Source: Mycolicibacterium pyrenivorans (lineage in GTDB: Bacteria > Actinomycetota > Actinomycetes > Mycobacteriales > Mycobacteriaceae). From it: a stretch of DNA of 34,755 bases. Below, piece after piece: positions 24,486-33,398 of this stretch (within the stretch, counting starts at the first letter, position 1; every line of letters begins with the position of its first letter). Both the position numbers and the translations under genes were made by a program. The notes beneath the pieces were generated by a model, which was not told where the DNA came from, did not search any database, and worked only from the letters and a program-made list of their open reading frames with translations. The stretch spans positions 1 through 34,755 of the forward strand of contig NZ_JACKSH010000100.1 in the NCBI RefSeq assembly GCF_025821625.1. Reading direction: 5' to 3'.

Positions 24486-25789
24486 CGGGCTTTCTCGCGC
24501 GGGCGGACGGCGACCAGCAGCGCACCCGCGGCGAACAGCGCCGCGGCAACCACCGGCAGCTTGCCGTCGGGCGCGAAACCAGTGGCGGACAACAGACCCA
24601 GCGCCAGCGCGCATGCGGCTGTCCCGGCGTAAAGCAGCGCTTCTGCAACACCATCGGGCACCGGTGCTGCGAACGTCGGTATCGGCGAGGTGAACAGGCG
24701 ACGCTGCCAGGACAGCAGCATCAGCAACGCCACGGTGACGACGGCCAGCACGACCTCCCACTCGAGGCGGGCCAGCCACCATGCGCCAGAACCCAGCGGG
24801 GGCTGTGGCAGCAGGCCGGTCGGGTATCCGACGAGGGTCACGACGATGACGGGCATCATGTGCCACAGGTAGAGCGCCATCACGTTGTTGTTGGCCGTCG
24901 CGATCACGCGTGGCCACACGCCGCGCGCGAGCGCCCGGTTTAGCAGGGGCGCCACCGCGAACAGCACACCGATCTGCACGGTGGCCAGCGCCAGCAGCGC
25001 GACCGACGGGGGCGCGCTGTTCTCCACGCGGTCGCCCGGAACCCCGATCATGGCGACCGGGTAGGGCCCCCACACCATCAGCAGAGGCAGTGTCGCAGCC
25101 CCCACGACGGCCATCGACACCAGCAACCGTCTGCGCAGAAGGCCACCGTGCCAAGCGATTCCGAGCTGATAGATCGCCGCCCAGCAGAAGAAGTAGTTCA
25201 CCATCCGGATCTCGGGATGCCCGGTGCCGATTCCCGCCGCGTCGACAAAAACCACACAGCCGGCGAGCACGGCCGGCACCGCCAGACCCCAGCGCCGGTT
25301 CGCGGCGACAGCGAGGGGCGTCAGCGCGACCACCATCAGATAGACGGCCAGGAACCACAGGTGCATCGCGACGGCCCAACCGCCCAACTCCAGGACCGAT
25401 CCGTCGACGCCGGCCAGCATCAGCGCAGAGATCACCGCGATGACGAACACGGCATACACCGCGGTCGGCCCGAGGGTGCGGGCCACGCGGCGGCGAATCC
25501 ACTCCTGCCGCGACGTGCCGCCCTCGGCGCGCAAGCGCGCCCACGACACCGCGCTGGCGTATCCCGCCACCGCGAAGAACACCGGTACCACCTGGAAGAA
25601 CCAGGTGATCCACTGCGTCCAGGGCATCAGGACCAGCGGATTGTCCCGGCCGAACTCGCCGTCGCGGTACGTCATCACCGAAAGCAGCCAGTGACCGATG
25701 ACGACGATCATCACCGCCGACGACCGGTACAGGTCGAGCGCGATTTCCCGCGGGGGTGACGAAGCTCTCGAGTCGTCCATTGGTCCCAT
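24464..25789 (-). CDS. Acyltransferase-3 family membrane protein
   Basis: About 441 residues with around ten membrane helices. It resembles the acyltransferase-3 (PF01757) family, which transfers acyl groups to cell-surface carbohydrates or lipids. The first helix carries LDLYRSSAVMIVVIGHWLL with the usual conserved His. It is followed by FFQVVPVFFAVAGYASAVSW, the family's second segment, and by an RxxR-type loop (RRRVART). The frame is open to 25960, but ATG 25789 (MGPMDDSRASS) fits the family N-terminus, with ATG 25780 as an alternative. Its 3' end overlaps the nitrate reductase gene by 22 bases on the opposite strand. No partner gene is visible, so the acceptor is unknown. Confidence 0.85.
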   Translation of the reverse strand: MGPMDDSRASSPPREIALDLYRSSAVMIVVIGHWLLSVMTYRDGEFGRDNPLVLMPWTQWITWFFQVVPVFFAVAGYASAVSWARLRAEGGTSRQEWIRRRVARTLGPTAVYAVFVIAVISALMLAGVDGSVLELGGWAVAMHLWFLAVYLMVVALTPLAVAANRRWGLAVPAVLAGCVVFVDAAGIGTGHPEIRMVNYFFCWAAIYQLGIAWHGGLLRRRLLVSMAVVGAATLPLLMVWGPYPVAMIGVPGDRVENSAPPSVALLALATVQIGVLFAVAPLLNRALARGVWPRVIATANNNVMALYLWHMMPVIVVTLVGYPTGLLPQPPLGSGAWWLARLEWEVVLAVVTVALLMLLSWQRRLFTSPIPTFAAPVPDGVAEALLYAGTAACALALGLLSATGFAPDGKLPVVAAALFAAGALLVAVRPREKARQYTSRT

Positions 25790-25981
25790 TGTGGTCGGAT
25801 CGCTGCGTCGGCACGGTAGCCGGGCGAACCGTGTTGCCGGCCCCGCCGCCGCGGGGTTGTCGAGAAAAGTGTGTCCGAGGGGGGAGTTGGCCATCTGCGA
25901 CACGGGTTGAGGTCTGGCGAATCGGTACCTGATCGTCGTCCGGGGCTGGGGTTGACCCACTCTAAATGTCGGGCGGTCGGG

Positions 25982-26416
25982 CTAGGGGTCGAGTTGGGCG
26001 GGGGCGACTCGGCACCCGGCGGCTTGGGCTCCGGTGTGCAGGCGTCGGTCCCAGACGGCGACGATCAGTCCGGGGTCGCCGACCGCCAACGCGCTGGCCA
26101 GATGGACAGCGTCGGCTCCGCGTAAGGCATGGGCTCGGGCGAGGTGGCCGGCGTGCTGTTCAACCGTCGCGGTGAGTTCGACCGGGCGGGTGGCGGCCCA
26201 GAAGTCCTCCCAGTCACGCTCGGCTTCGGCGAGCTCGGATTCGGTTAGGTCGTGATTGCGGGCTGCTGCGGCGAGTGCGGCGCGGACTTCGGGGTAGGCC
26301 AGGCGGCTGGACAATGCGGCGTCGCAGCCGTCCCATAGCGCGGACGCCAGCGAGCTCCCTGTCTCGGTGGTGAGTAGTTTGACGAAGGCACTGGCGTCGA
26401 AGTAGACGAGCGGCAC
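25982..26416 (-). CDS. vapC: VapC-type PIN-domain toxin
   Basis: A 144-residue PIN-domain ribonuclease toxin of the VapC type. The acidic active-site residues are D7 (VYFDASAFVK), E43 (YPEVRA), D102 (RGADAVHLASAL) and D123 (VWDRRLH). All four are present, so the protein should be active; it would cut RNA and slow growth when free of its antitoxin. It starts with GTG three bases after the stop of the vapB gene, the usual antitoxin-first order. The target RNA cannot be read from sequence. Confidence 0.92.
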   Translation of the reverse strand: MPLVYFDASAFVKLLTTETGSSLASALWDGCDAALSSRLAYPEVRAALAAAARNHDLTESELAEAERDWEDFWAATRPVELTATVEQHAGHLARAHALRGADAVHLASALAVGDPGLIVAVWDRRLHTGAQAAGCRVAPAQLDP

Positions 26417-26419
26417 CGG

Positions 26420-26668
26420 TCAGCGCCGCTGGTCGCTGACGCGGTCAGACACCGGCCGCCGCGGTCGGGGTCCGGACCGTCCCGCAGCGACGGGCCGCTG
26501 CGCGGTGGCCTTGCCAATCACGCCTTCGGCCGTGAGACGCTCCAAGGTGCCTGCGCTGTCCAGCGCAGCGAGTCGCGCGACCGGAATCCCGCGGTCGGTG
26601 ATGACGACCTCATCACCGGCCCGAGCTCGATCGAGCCAATCGCTGAGGTGCGCGCGCAACTCGGTCAC
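26420..26668 (-). CDS. vapB: VapB/Phd-type antitoxin
   Basis: An 82-residue antitoxin of the Phd/YefM fold. The N-terminal DNA-binding part is TELRAHLSDWLDRARAGDEVVITDRGIPVARL, with the ITDRGxPVA signature. The C-terminal tail, rich in Arg and Pro (about residues 50-82), would wrap around VapC. The frame is open far upstream, but GTG 26668 has GGAGG five bases ahead (26674-26678 on the plus strand) and gives the normal family start; GTG 26680 is an alternative. The gap to vapC is 3 bases. It should autorepress the operon together with VapC, and two TGTACA elements lie just upstream. Confidence 0.88.
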   Translation of the reverse strand: MTELRAHLSDWLDRARAGDEVVITDRGIPVARLAALDSAGTLERLTAEGVIGKATAQRPVAAGRSGPRPRRPVSDRVSDQRR

Positions 26669-26689
26669 GGATACCTCCACACCGTGAAC

Positions 26690-26718
26690 TGTACACTCAC
26701 TGAACCATGATTTGTACA
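26690..26718. promoter_or_regulatory. Paired TGTACA elements upstream of vapBC, candidate operator
   Basis: The palindrome TGTACA occurs twice, at 26690-26695 and 26713-26718, 23 bases centre to centre, 22-50 bases upstream of the vapB start. Two helical turns of separation suit cooperative binding of a VapBC complex. Confidence 0.4.
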
Positions 26719-26849
26719 TGTCACTACTGAGTGCGGCAACGACTGCCTCGCGGCATAGCACCGCATTGGGATATTCGCCGTTCCCGCCGTACGACATCCC
26801 GTGCTGCAACGGGATTCGGCTCCAACAGGGCATCACCGGATGTGAGTTT

Positions 26850-27089
26850 GCGGCCTGACGCGCCGCTTTCCGCGCCGACGATCAGCGCCGCGTCGCTGAC
26901 GCCGCGCCAAATGCGGCGGCCCAGCACCTCGACGAGGTACTGGGGCGTATTGCCGCCGACCGGACAACTGATGCGGCGGTTCGGCGTGAGCCCAGCGGCT
27001 TCGGCAATCCTCGACGCGGGGTTGTCGCGTGGAATCATCAAGATTCCCGGTGTCGCCACGGTATCGATCTGGTGCCCGATCGTGGCCTA
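26850..27089 (-). pseudogene. Remnant of a thiolase-like acetyl-CoA acetyltransferase
   Basis: A minus-strand frame bounded by a stop at 27087-27089 encodes IDTVATPG, then NPASRIAEAAGLTP, VGGNTPQYLVEVLG and DAALIVGAESGA. This matches an internal segment, roughly residues 60-140, of mycobacterial acetyl-CoA acetyltransferases that normally run to about 500 residues. Both ends are missing and the sequence after SGRKLTSG no longer resembles the family, so it is a decayed fragment. It sits between vapBC and a TetR gene. The likely cause is an old insertion or deletion event in this accessory region. Confidence 0.6.
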
Positions 27090-27210
27090 AGCATTCTGCA
27101 GTGCTCGACTGCGCCTTCGCCGCGGTGTGTGAACTCACCGACGCCGACGACAACCGGAGTGCGTGGCGGGATGGTCAATGGTCAGGTCACGCTCATCGTC
27201 GACGTCTTCT

Positions 27211-27238
27211 GTGCGACATGACTGCGATATTGTCACAC
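27211..27238. promoter_or_regulatory. Inverted repeat upstream of the second TetR gene
   Basis: GTGCGACA, 12 bases, then TGTCACAC: arms that match at seven of eight positions. It ends 28 bases before the TetR start at 27267. This is a plausible autoregulatory operator for the TetR-thioesterase-hydrolase operon. Confidence 0.4.
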
Positions 27239-27266
27239 CACGCTTACGGAGGACGACCGCCGCGTT

Positions 27267-27953
27267 ATGGAGAACCTAGTCGGTTTGCACGGCATACTTG
27301 CACCCGTGAAGCAAAAATCGTTGCGATGGGGCGACGCGACTCCTGCACAAAGCCGCGATGTGGCGCGCGATCGCCTACTCGACGCCGCCGAAACGTGTCT
27401 GCAAGGCAAGGGGCTGTCAGGCACCACGATGGATGACATCGCTAGCCGGGCGGGCGTATCCCGCGCCACGGTCTATCGCTACTTTCCGAGTCGCGAAGCA
27501 GTCGTTTCCGGTGTCATCGTGCGCGCAGCGGAACGTTACCTGCACCGAATCAGCGGGCGGATCTCGGCGCACTGCGATTTGGGTTCTGCGATATTGGATT
27601 TTGTCGCAGTTACGGTGCGGGCCGCCCGTCGCGAACCGATAATCGGGTTGCTGTTCGGCAGCGACGATGAACTCGCCGGTGTAGGGCTGGCCGAGGGAAC
27701 GTCGGTGGCGCTGTTCGAACTCGTCGCCGAGTTCCTTCGACCCGTGTTCGCCGCGCACTGGGATCAACTCGAAGCCGGCGTGTCGGTCGATGACGCCGCC
27801 GAATGGATCCTGCGGACCATTCTCAGCTTGCTCTCGGTTCGCGGCCCCCGACACCGCAGCCCCGAAGGCGTCGATGCATTTTTGCGCCGATTCCTGCTTC
27901 CCGCTCTGCTTACCAACAGCCAGCGTTGCGTCGATGCGACAACTACGGAGTAG
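27267..27953 (+). CDS. TetR-family transcriptional regulator
   Basis: A 228-residue TetR repressor. The helix-turn-helix is clear: RDRLLDAAETCLQGKG, TTMDDIASRAGVSRATVYRYFPSREAV (about residues 34-80). The C-terminal bundle (about 90-225) gives no ligand clue. ATG 27267 has GGAGG 14 bases upstream, rather far; GTG 27306 (MKQKSLRWG...) is a good alternative start. It heads a same-strand run with a hotdog thioesterase, an alpha/beta hydrolase and a 92-residue protein, with gaps of 48, 52 and 24 bases. It therefore probably regulates its own operon through the dyad at 27211-27238. Confidence 0.92.
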   Translation: MENLVGLHGILAPVKQKSLRWGDATPAQSRDVARDRLLDAAETCLQGKGLSGTTMDDIASRAGVSRATVYRYFPSREAVVSGVIVRAAERYLHRISGRISAHCDLGSAILDFVAVTVRAARREPIIGLLFGSDDELAGVGLAEGTSVALFELVAEFLRPVFAAHWDQLEAGVSVDDAAEWILRTILSLLSVRGPRHRSPEGVDAFLRRFLLPALLTNSQRCVDATTTE

Positions 27954-28001
27954 TGTCTCAACCATGGCATCCGTACCGCTGAACGGAACGAGGCGCTGAC
28001 C

Positions 28002-28442
28002 ATGGACTTCCCGCAGTTCAACCAGCAAATTGCCGAGGAGTTCCAGAACGCGACGGAAGCGACCGGAGGCCTCTCCAGGTACCTGGATTTTCGCCACACC
28101 GAGTTCGCCGCCGGGCGGCTGGTTGTGGAAATGGATGCCCGGGCCGATTTGTTGACTCCCTTCGGCACTCTGCATGGTGGATGCCTGTCAGCGATGGTCG
28201 ACCACTGCTTGGGCGTGGTGTTCTATCCGGTGATCCCTGCTGGATCCTGGGTCGCCACAACGGAATTCAAGCTGAACTTCCTGCAGCCGGTGTCCAGTGG
28301 AGTGTGCGTTGCGGTCACCGAGATCGTTGCGCTGGGTAAGCGTAGCGGTGTCGCCAGGATCGACATCACCAACGCCGGGCGGGCGGTATGCGCCGCGCAG
28401 GGAACAGTGACCGTCGTCGGCCAGAGGGCAGGCGCGTCGTGA
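28002..28442 (+). CDS. PaaI-family hotdog thioesterase
   Basis: A 146-residue single hotdog-fold acyl-CoA thioesterase. The family signature GTLHGGCLSAMVDHCLG is present (HGG at 58-60, catalytic-type D67). It is followed by the strand TTEFKLNFLQPV and the closing ARIDITNAGRAVCAAQGTVTVV. It should hydrolyse an acyl- or aryl-CoA in the cytosol; the substrate cannot be predicted. GAGGCG about six bases upstream supports ATG 28002. Its neighbour downstream is an alpha/beta hydrolase and upstream a TetR regulator, so the operon may handle a xenobiotic or lipid-derived acyl compound. Confidence 0.92.
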   Translation: MDFPQFNQQIAEEFQNATEATGGLSRYLDFRHTEFAAGRLVVEMDARADLLTPFGTLHGGCLSAMVDHCLGVVFYPVIPAGSWVATTEFKLNFLQPVSSGVCVAVTEIVALGKRSGVARIDITNAGRAVCAAQGTVTVVGQRAGAS

Positions 28443-28494
28443 TCAGGGCGGGGAACAAGAGTGCCGTCCGACGTGACCGTCGAGACCACGCAAA

Positions 28495-29394
28495 ATGACC
28501 TCTACCTTCGAGCGCGTCCGCACCGAAGACGGAACCGCCCTAGCAGCCGATATCTACCGACACGAATCCGCCCGCGCAGTCGTCATACTGCTGCACGGTG
28601 GTGGGCAAAACCGCCACGCCTGGGCGACCACGGCGCGCCGCTTACACGCGCGTGGGTATACCGTCGTCGCCTATGACGCCCGCGGCCACGGCGACAGCGA
28701 GTGGGACCCCGATGGTCGATACGATCTCGACCGACTCGCATCCGACCTGCTATCCGTTCGCAAATATGCCAGCGACGACCGGCCGCCGGCTGTCGTCGGC
28801 GCATCCTTGGGCGGCATGACCGTGTTGGGAACGCACTTGGTGGCGCCCGCCGATCTGTGGGGAGCCGTCGTCCTGGTCGACATCACTCCGCGAATGGAGT
28901 TTCACGGAGCACGCCGCGTCGTGTCTTTCATGGCCGCCCATCCCGACGGATTCGAAACGCTCGACGCCGCCGCGGACGTCATTGCCGAGTACAACCGACA
29001 TCGCGCTCGTCCCAAGAACCTGGACGGACTCCGCAAAGTCTTGCGGCAACGCGATGACGGTCGGTGGATCTGGCGATGGGATCCAGCCTTCATAACCTCC
29101 AACTTCGAGTTCCTGGGGGGCGACCCCGCAAACGGCGCCGAAAAGTTCGGCGTCATCAGCGAACTGCTCATCGAAGGGGCCCGCCGCGTGCGAGCACCAA
29201 CGCTTCTGGTCCGCGGCGTCCACTCGGATGTGACATCGCAGCAGTCGGTCGAGGAGTTCCTCGAAGTCGTACCGCACGCCGAAGCGGTGGACGTTTCCGG
29301 CACGGGCCACATGGTTGCGGGCGATGACAACGACGCCTTCACCGCAGCAGTCGCCGAATTTCTCGACCGCACGATCAACAATTCGGCGGATTGA
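28495..29394 (+). CDS. Alpha/beta hydrolase
   Basis: A 299-residue alpha/beta-hydrolase-fold protein. The probable triad is S104 in VVGASLGGM, D244 in LLVRGVHSDV and H271 in SGTGHMV. The oxyanion region is LLHGGGQNRHAW near residue 34. There is no signal peptide, so it is cytosolic. It resembles esterases and epoxide-hydrolase/peroxidase-like members that share this layout; the exact reaction cannot be told. The start at ATG 28495 has only a weak ribosome site, which fits downstream translation in an operon with the thioesterase gene 52 bases upstream. Confidence 0.9.
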   Translation: MTSTFERVRTEDGTALAADIYRHESARAVVILLHGGGQNRHAWATTARRLHARGYTVVAYDARGHGDSEWDPDGRYDLDRLASDLLSVRKYASDDRPPAVVGASLGGMTVLGTHLVAPADLWGAVVLVDITPRMEFHGARRVVSFMAAHPDGFETLDAAADVIAEYNRHRARPKNLDGLRKVLRQRDDGRWIWRWDPAFITSNFEFLGGDPANGAEKFGVISELLIEGARRVRAPTLLVRGVHSDVTSQQSVEEFLEVVPHAEAVDVSGTGHMVAGDDNDAFTAAVAEFLDRTINNSAD

Positions 29395-29418
29395 TTTGAG
29401 GGTCGTTCGAAGGATCAC

Positions 29419-29697
29419 GTGCTGACCGATCAAGAACTTCCTCGTAGCGCAAATGATGACGAGGCCCGTCACATGGAGGTGTTGCGCAAGCGCGCGCTGG
29501 CCGGCGGGGGCGGCTTGTTGCACGCCAGCCTGGCCAAGGGAGTGGGCACTGAAGGCTATCCTCGAATCGCCAAGCCCCCCAAGGGCACATTTCTGCTCAA
29601 TGTTTTGCGTGAAGTGAAGGGCTTGTTCTCACCATTTTCAGGCCGGCGAATTCCTGCCCAGGACCCCGAAGTCCTCATCGGAGAGGGGACAATTTGA
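29419..29697 (+). CDS. Small uncharacterised protein at the end of the TetR operon
   Basis: A 92-residue protein starting at GTG 29419 with AAGGA four bases upstream, a good reason to believe it is translated. The charged N-terminal helix (NDDEARHMEVLRKRALA) is followed by a glycine-rich turn and KPPKGTFLLNVLREVKGLFSPF. There is no signal peptide and no recognised domain. It lies 24 bases behind the alpha/beta hydrolase gene on the same strand. It may be a genuine small protein or the degraded end of a larger one. Confidence 0.55.
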   Translation: MLTDQELPRSANDDEARHMEVLRKRALAGGGGLLHASLAKGVGTEGYPRIAKPPKGTFLLNVLREVKGLFSPFSGRRIPAQDPEVLIGEGTI

Positions 29698-29823
29698 TCT
29701 GACCGTGAATAAACCCGCGGGATAGGGCACGCGTTTGGGTGCTGCGCTCCGTGTCCTGTGCAGCGCCGGGCGTGGTTCGTTGTCGGACTGGCACACGTTG
29801 TGGTGAGTGTTGGTCATAGCGGA

Positions 29824-29863
29824 TTGACCGCTCCCACTTATCCGTTTAGGTTGACTATCTAAA
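29824..29863 (+). promoter_or_regulatory. Promoter of mmpS-mmpL with overlapping operator
   Basis: TTGACC (29824-29829), a 17-base spacer and TAGGTT (29847-29852) form a good SigA-type promoter. An inverted repeat TTTAG-n9-CTAAA (29845-29849 and 29859-29863) overlaps the -10 box and the expected start point. This is the layout of a repressor site, and mmpS/mmpL operons are commonly repressed by TetR- or MarR-type regulators. The leader would be about 55 bases. The gap from 29698 to 29823 otherwise shows nothing I can name. Confidence 0.5.
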
Positions 29864-29917
29864 TCTTAAATTGGCGCAGCACTCCGTCACTTCCGAACCA
29901 AGAAAGCAGGTGTTGGC

Positions 29918-30343
29918 GTGATCACCGTGGTCAAGCGCGCGTGGCTACCCGTGCTGCTCGTGGCGGCATTGGCGATCGGCTTCGTTAGCATTTCCTACTT
30001 GCGGTCGGTCTTCGGATCGAATGGAGCCGTGGTGACGCCGGTGGGATCGGACACCGCGGAGGACTTCAACCCCACGGTCGTCACTTACGAGGTGTTCGGC
30101 ACCGGCAGCTTCGCGGTTATCAACTACACCGACCTCGACGGGTTGCCGCAACGGACGGGGCAGGTAAGCCTGCCGTGGACTCTGACTCTGGAGACGACCA
30201 TCCCCTCGGTCAGGCCGGATCTCCTCGCACAGGGCGACGGCCAGTTCATCGGTTGCCGGGTCACCGTCGACGGCGAGGTGGAGGACGAAAGGACGGCTGA
30301 GGGCGTGAACGCGGCGACGTACTGCTTGGTGAAGGCGGCATGA
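29918..30343 (+). CDS. MmpS-family membrane protein
   Basis: A 141-residue accessory protein of an MmpL transporter. There is one N-terminal membrane anchor ([20 protein letters not shown], about residues 9-28), then an extracytoplasmic beta-sandwich with the family segments [20 protein letters not shown] and a closing Cys pair (C106 in FIGCRVTV and C136 in ATYCLV). The GTG start at 29918 has AGCAGG upstream, and the protein has normal MmpS length. Its stop overlaps the mmpL start (ATGA), so the pair is made together. MmpS proteins assist export of lipids or siderophores; the cargo here is unknown. Confidence 0.93.
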   Translation: MITVVKRAWLPVLLVAALAIGFVSISYLRSVFGSNGAVVTPVGSDTAEDFNPTVVTYEVFGTGSFAVINYTDLDGLPQRTGQVSLPWTLTLETTIPSVRPDLLAQGDGQFIGCRVTVDGEVEDERTAEGVNAATYCLVKAA

Positions 30344-33249
30344 CGACTCACATCGGCGACACCGTAACCGGCGCCCTTCCTTCTGGTCATAAACCGCATC
30401 GGTCGCCGCTGGCCCGATTTATCCGGATTTTCGCCATTCCCATCGTCCTGGCGTGGATCGCGATCGTGGCCTTCCTCAATGTCTCCGTGCCGCAACTCGA
30501 GGACGTCGGTAAGCTGCGCGCGGTCTCGATGAGCCCCGATGACGCGCCCGCCCTCATCGCCACCAAGCGTGTCGGCTCGGTCTTTGAGGAGTACACCACC
30601 AGCAGCTCGGTAATGATCGTGCTTGAGGGTGACGAACCCCTGGGCCCGGACGCGCACACGTTCTACGACGAATTGGTGCGCCAGTTGCGCGCCGACGCCA
30701 CTCACGTTCAGCACGTCCAGGACTTCTGGGGTGATCCTTTGACCTCGTCAGGCGCCCAGAGCATGGATGGCAAGGGTGCCTACGTGCAGGTGTACATCGC
30801 CGGTAATCAAGGCGAGTCACTGGCCAACGAGTCGGTCCAGGCGGTGCGCGAGATCATCGCTGGAAGCGAGCCGCCCGCCGGCGTGCAGGCCTACGTTACC
30901 GGGCCGGCGGCGTCGACGGCGGATCAGCGCGTGGTCGGTGACGCCAGCATGAGGACGATCGAGGCTCTGACGTTCGCCGTCATCATCACCATGCTGCTGC
31001 TGGTCTACCGCTCGATCGTCACGGTGGTGATCACCATGGGCATGGTGGTCGTCGGTCTGCTCTCCGCGCGGGGGATCGTCGCGTTCCTGGGCTATCACGA
31101 GGTCTTCGGGCTCACGACGTTCGCCACCAACTTGCTGGTGACGTTGGCCATCGCCGCCGCTACCGATTACGCCATCTTCCTCATCGGGCGCTATCAGGAG
31201 GCCAGACGGGCGGGTGAGGATCGCGAGTCGGCCTATTACACGATGTTTCACGGCACCGCGCACGTTGTGCTGGCATCGGGGATGACGATAGCGGGCGCGG
31301 CGGCGTGCCTGCACTTCACCCGCCTGCCGTACTTCAACACCATGGGCTTCCCGCTGTCCATCGGCATGGTAGTCGTGGTGGCCGCTGCGCTCACGCTGGG
31401 TCCGGCGGTCATCTCGATCGTGACGCGTTTCGGGCGAATCCTGGAGCCCAAGGGCAGGAAGCGGGCCCGCGGGTGGCGGCGCATCGGAGCGGCGACCGTG
31501 CGTTGGCCCGGCGGTGTGCTCGTCATGGCGGTGGTCCTGGCTCTGGTTGGCCTGTTGGCGCTGCCCGGCTACCACACCACCTATAACGACCGCATCTTCC
31601 TTCCCGACGACGTGCCGGCCAACGTCGGCTACGCGGCCGCCAATCGGCATTTCTCCGAGGCCAAGATGAATCCCGAACTGGTCATGGTGGAGGCCGATCA
31701 CGACCTACGCAACCCCGCCGACTTCCTGGTGATCGACAAGATCGCCAAGGCGATGGCCCGTGTGCACGGGATCGCCCAGGTGCAGGCGATCACGCGGCCC
31801 GATGGCAAGCCGATCGAGCACGCGTCGCTCGCTTACACCGTCAGCCAGGGCGGCACGGGCCAGATCATGAGCAACGATTACCAGCAGAAGGTGCTCGAGA
31901 ACACGCTCAAGCAGGCTGACGACCTGCAGGTTAGCATCGACTCGATGGAGCGGATGCACAGTCTCACTTTGCAGATGGCCGACGTCTCGCGGCGAATGGC
32001 CGACAAGATGAGGACGACCTCCGAGCACACCAGCGAGGTCCGCGACCATCTGGCCGATTTCGACGACTTCTTCCGGCCGATCCGCAGCTACTTCTACTGG
32101 GAGCCGCACTGCTACAACATCCCGGTCTGCTGGGCGTTGCGGTCGGTCTTTGACAGCCTCGACGGCATCAACACGTTGTCCGAGGACTTGGAGGACGTGG
32201 TGCCCGACATCGAAGAGCTGGCGACTTTGACGCCACAGTTGGCCGCTGTGTTGCCTGCACAGATCCAGACGCTCCAGAACCAGAAACAGCTACTTCTTAA
32301 CCAGTACCAGGCACAGAAGGCGCAGCAGGACCACACCATGGCGGCGCAGGAGAACGCCACCGCGATGGGTGAGGCGTTCGACGCTGCCATGAACGACGAC
32401 ACCTTCTACCTGCCGCCGGAGGCATTCGAGACGGCGGACTTCCAGCGCGGCATCAAGCTGTTCCTCTCGCCCGACGGTCACGCCGTCCGGTTCACGGTGT
32501 TCCACCAGGGGGACCCATTGAGCGAGGAGGGCACCGCGCACATCGAACCGTTGCAGGTCGCCGCCGTCGATGCCATCAAGGGCACGCCATTGGAAGGTTC
32601 GACGGTCTACATAGGTGGCAGCGCCGCCACCTATCAGGATATGCAACAGGGCGCAGACTACGATCTGCTCATCGCCGGGGTCGCATCGCTGCTCCTCATC
32701 TTCCTCATCATGGTTGTGCTCACGCGGGCAATCGTCGCCGCCGCCGTCATCGTCGGCACCGTGGTGCTGAGTCTTGGTGCATCGTTCGGCCTCTCAGTTC
32801 TGATCTGGCAGCACCTCATCGGGATCCCGCTGCACTGGATGGTGTTGCCGATGGCGGTCATCGTCCTGCTCGCCGTCGGTGCGGACTACAACCTGCTCCT
32901 GGTCTCGCGGATGAAGGAGGAGCTCCGCGCCGGTCTGAACACCGGCACCATCCGGTCGATGGCGGGCACCGGATCAGTGGTCACTTCGGCCGGCTTGGTC
33001 TTCGCGTTCACGATGATGTCCATGGCGGTCAGCAATCTGACCGTCATCGGGCAGGTCGGTACCACCATCGGTCTGGGCCTTCTGTTCGACACGCTCGTGG
33101 TGCGTTCACTGATGACACCGTCACTCGCGGCCCTGTTCGGGAAGTGGTTCTGGTGGCCCATGCACGTGCGCCAACGTCCTCTGCCGCGACCGTGGCCAAC
33201 GCCTCGAACTTACGATGACATGGGGTTGGCCGGGCGCCCCGGCAGTTGA
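30340..33249 (+). CDS. MmpL-family RND transporter
   Basis: A 969-residue RND-type transporter with about 12 membrane helices and two extracytoplasmic loops, close in size to MmpL4/MmpL5. The proton-relay type motifs are both present: [16 protein letters not shown] near residue 280 and [15 protein letters not shown] near residue 855. The second loop (about residues 500-760) contains a predicted coiled-coil hairpin (for example [18 protein letters not shown]), typical of the siderophore and azole-export subgroup MmpL4/5. It exports a lipid, siderophore or drug using the proton gradient. The gene is intact and ends 20 bases before an insertion sequence. Confidence 0.95.
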   Translation: MTTHIGDTVTGALPSGHKPHRSPLARFIRIFAIPIVLAWIAIVAFLNVSVPQLEDVGKLRAVSMSPDDAPALIATKRVGSVFEEYTTSSSVMIVLEGDEPLGPDAHTFYDELVRQLRADATHVQHVQDFWGDPLTSSGAQSMDGKGAYVQVYIAGNQGESLANESVQAVREIIAGSEPPAGVQAYVTGPAASTADQRVVGDASMRTIEALTFAVIITMLLLVYRSIVTVVITMGMVVVGLLSARGIVAFLGYHEVFGLTTFATNLLVTLAIAAATDYAIFLIGRYQEARRAGEDRESAYYTMFHGTAHVVLASGMTIAGAAACLHFTRLPYFNTMGFPLSIGMVVVVAAALTLGPAVISIVTRFGRILEPKGRKRARGWRRIGAATVRWPGGVLVMAVVLALVGLLALPGYHTTYNDRIFLPDDVPANVGYAAANRHFSEAKMNPELVMVEADHDLRNPADFLVIDKIAKAMARVHGIAQVQAITRPDGKPIEHASLAYTVSQGGTGQIMSNDYQQKVLENTLKQADDLQVSIDSMERMHSLTLQMADVSRRMADKMRTTSEHTSEVRDHLADFDDFFRPIRSYFYWEPHCYNIPVCWALRSVFDSLDGINTLSEDLEDVVPDIEELATLTPQLAAVLPAQIQTLQNQKQLLLNQYQAQKAQQDHTMAAQENATAMGEAFDAAMNDDTFYLPPEAFETADFQRGIKLFLSPDGHAVRFTVFHQGDPLSEEGTAHIEPLQVAAVDAIKGTPLEGSTVYIGGSAATYQDMQQGADYDLLIAGVASLLLIFLIMVVLTRAIVAAAVIVGTVVLSLGASFGLSVLIWQHLIGIPLHWMVLPMAVIVLLAVGADYNLLLVSRMKEELRAGLNTGTIRSMAGTGSVVTSAGLVFAFTMMSMAVSNLTVIGQVGTTIGLGLLFDTLVVRSLMTPSLAALFGKWFWWPMHVRQRPLPRPWPTPRTYDDMGLAGRPGS

Positions 33250-33269
33250 CCTTGATACCAGTAAAGAAA

Positions 33270-33291
33270 GGCTCTATTGCCATGAATGTGG
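33270..33291 (+). repeat. Left terminal inverted repeat of the ISL3-family element
   Basis: A 22-base end starting GGCTCTATTGCCATG. It is a perfect inverted partner of 34638-34659; the match breaks at base 33292. Confidence 0.93.
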
Positions 33292-33334
33292 GTCGGGTGG
33301 GGTGTGCTATGTCTCGGGTGGCGTGACGGTCTGG

Positions 33335-33398
33335 GCGCACGGGCAGCCAATAGGTTCGAAAGCTCCTACACCTCGTACCAAGGAGCTTGCCCGTGCGC
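33335..33398 (+). promoter_or_regulatory. Hairpin that hides the transposase ribosome site and start
   Basis: The arm 33335-33345 (GCGCACGGGCA) pairs perfectly with 33388-33398, and AGCTCC (33361-33366) pairs with GGAGCT (33382-33387), flush with the first stem on the right side. A 15-base bulge and a 15-base loop separate them. The right arm holds AGGAG and the GTG start at 33393. RNA reading in from mmpL would fold this way and block translation. RNA started inside the element, within the left arm or after it, could not. Confidence 0.6.

Noticed and set aside
23715..25814. Long minus-strand frame covering the reductase end and the acyltransferase
   Set aside because: It overlaps two genes with strong family motifs and has none itself.
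29698..29760. CCCGCGGG palindrome after the 92-codon gene as a terminator
   Set aside because: The stem is too short and no T-run follows.
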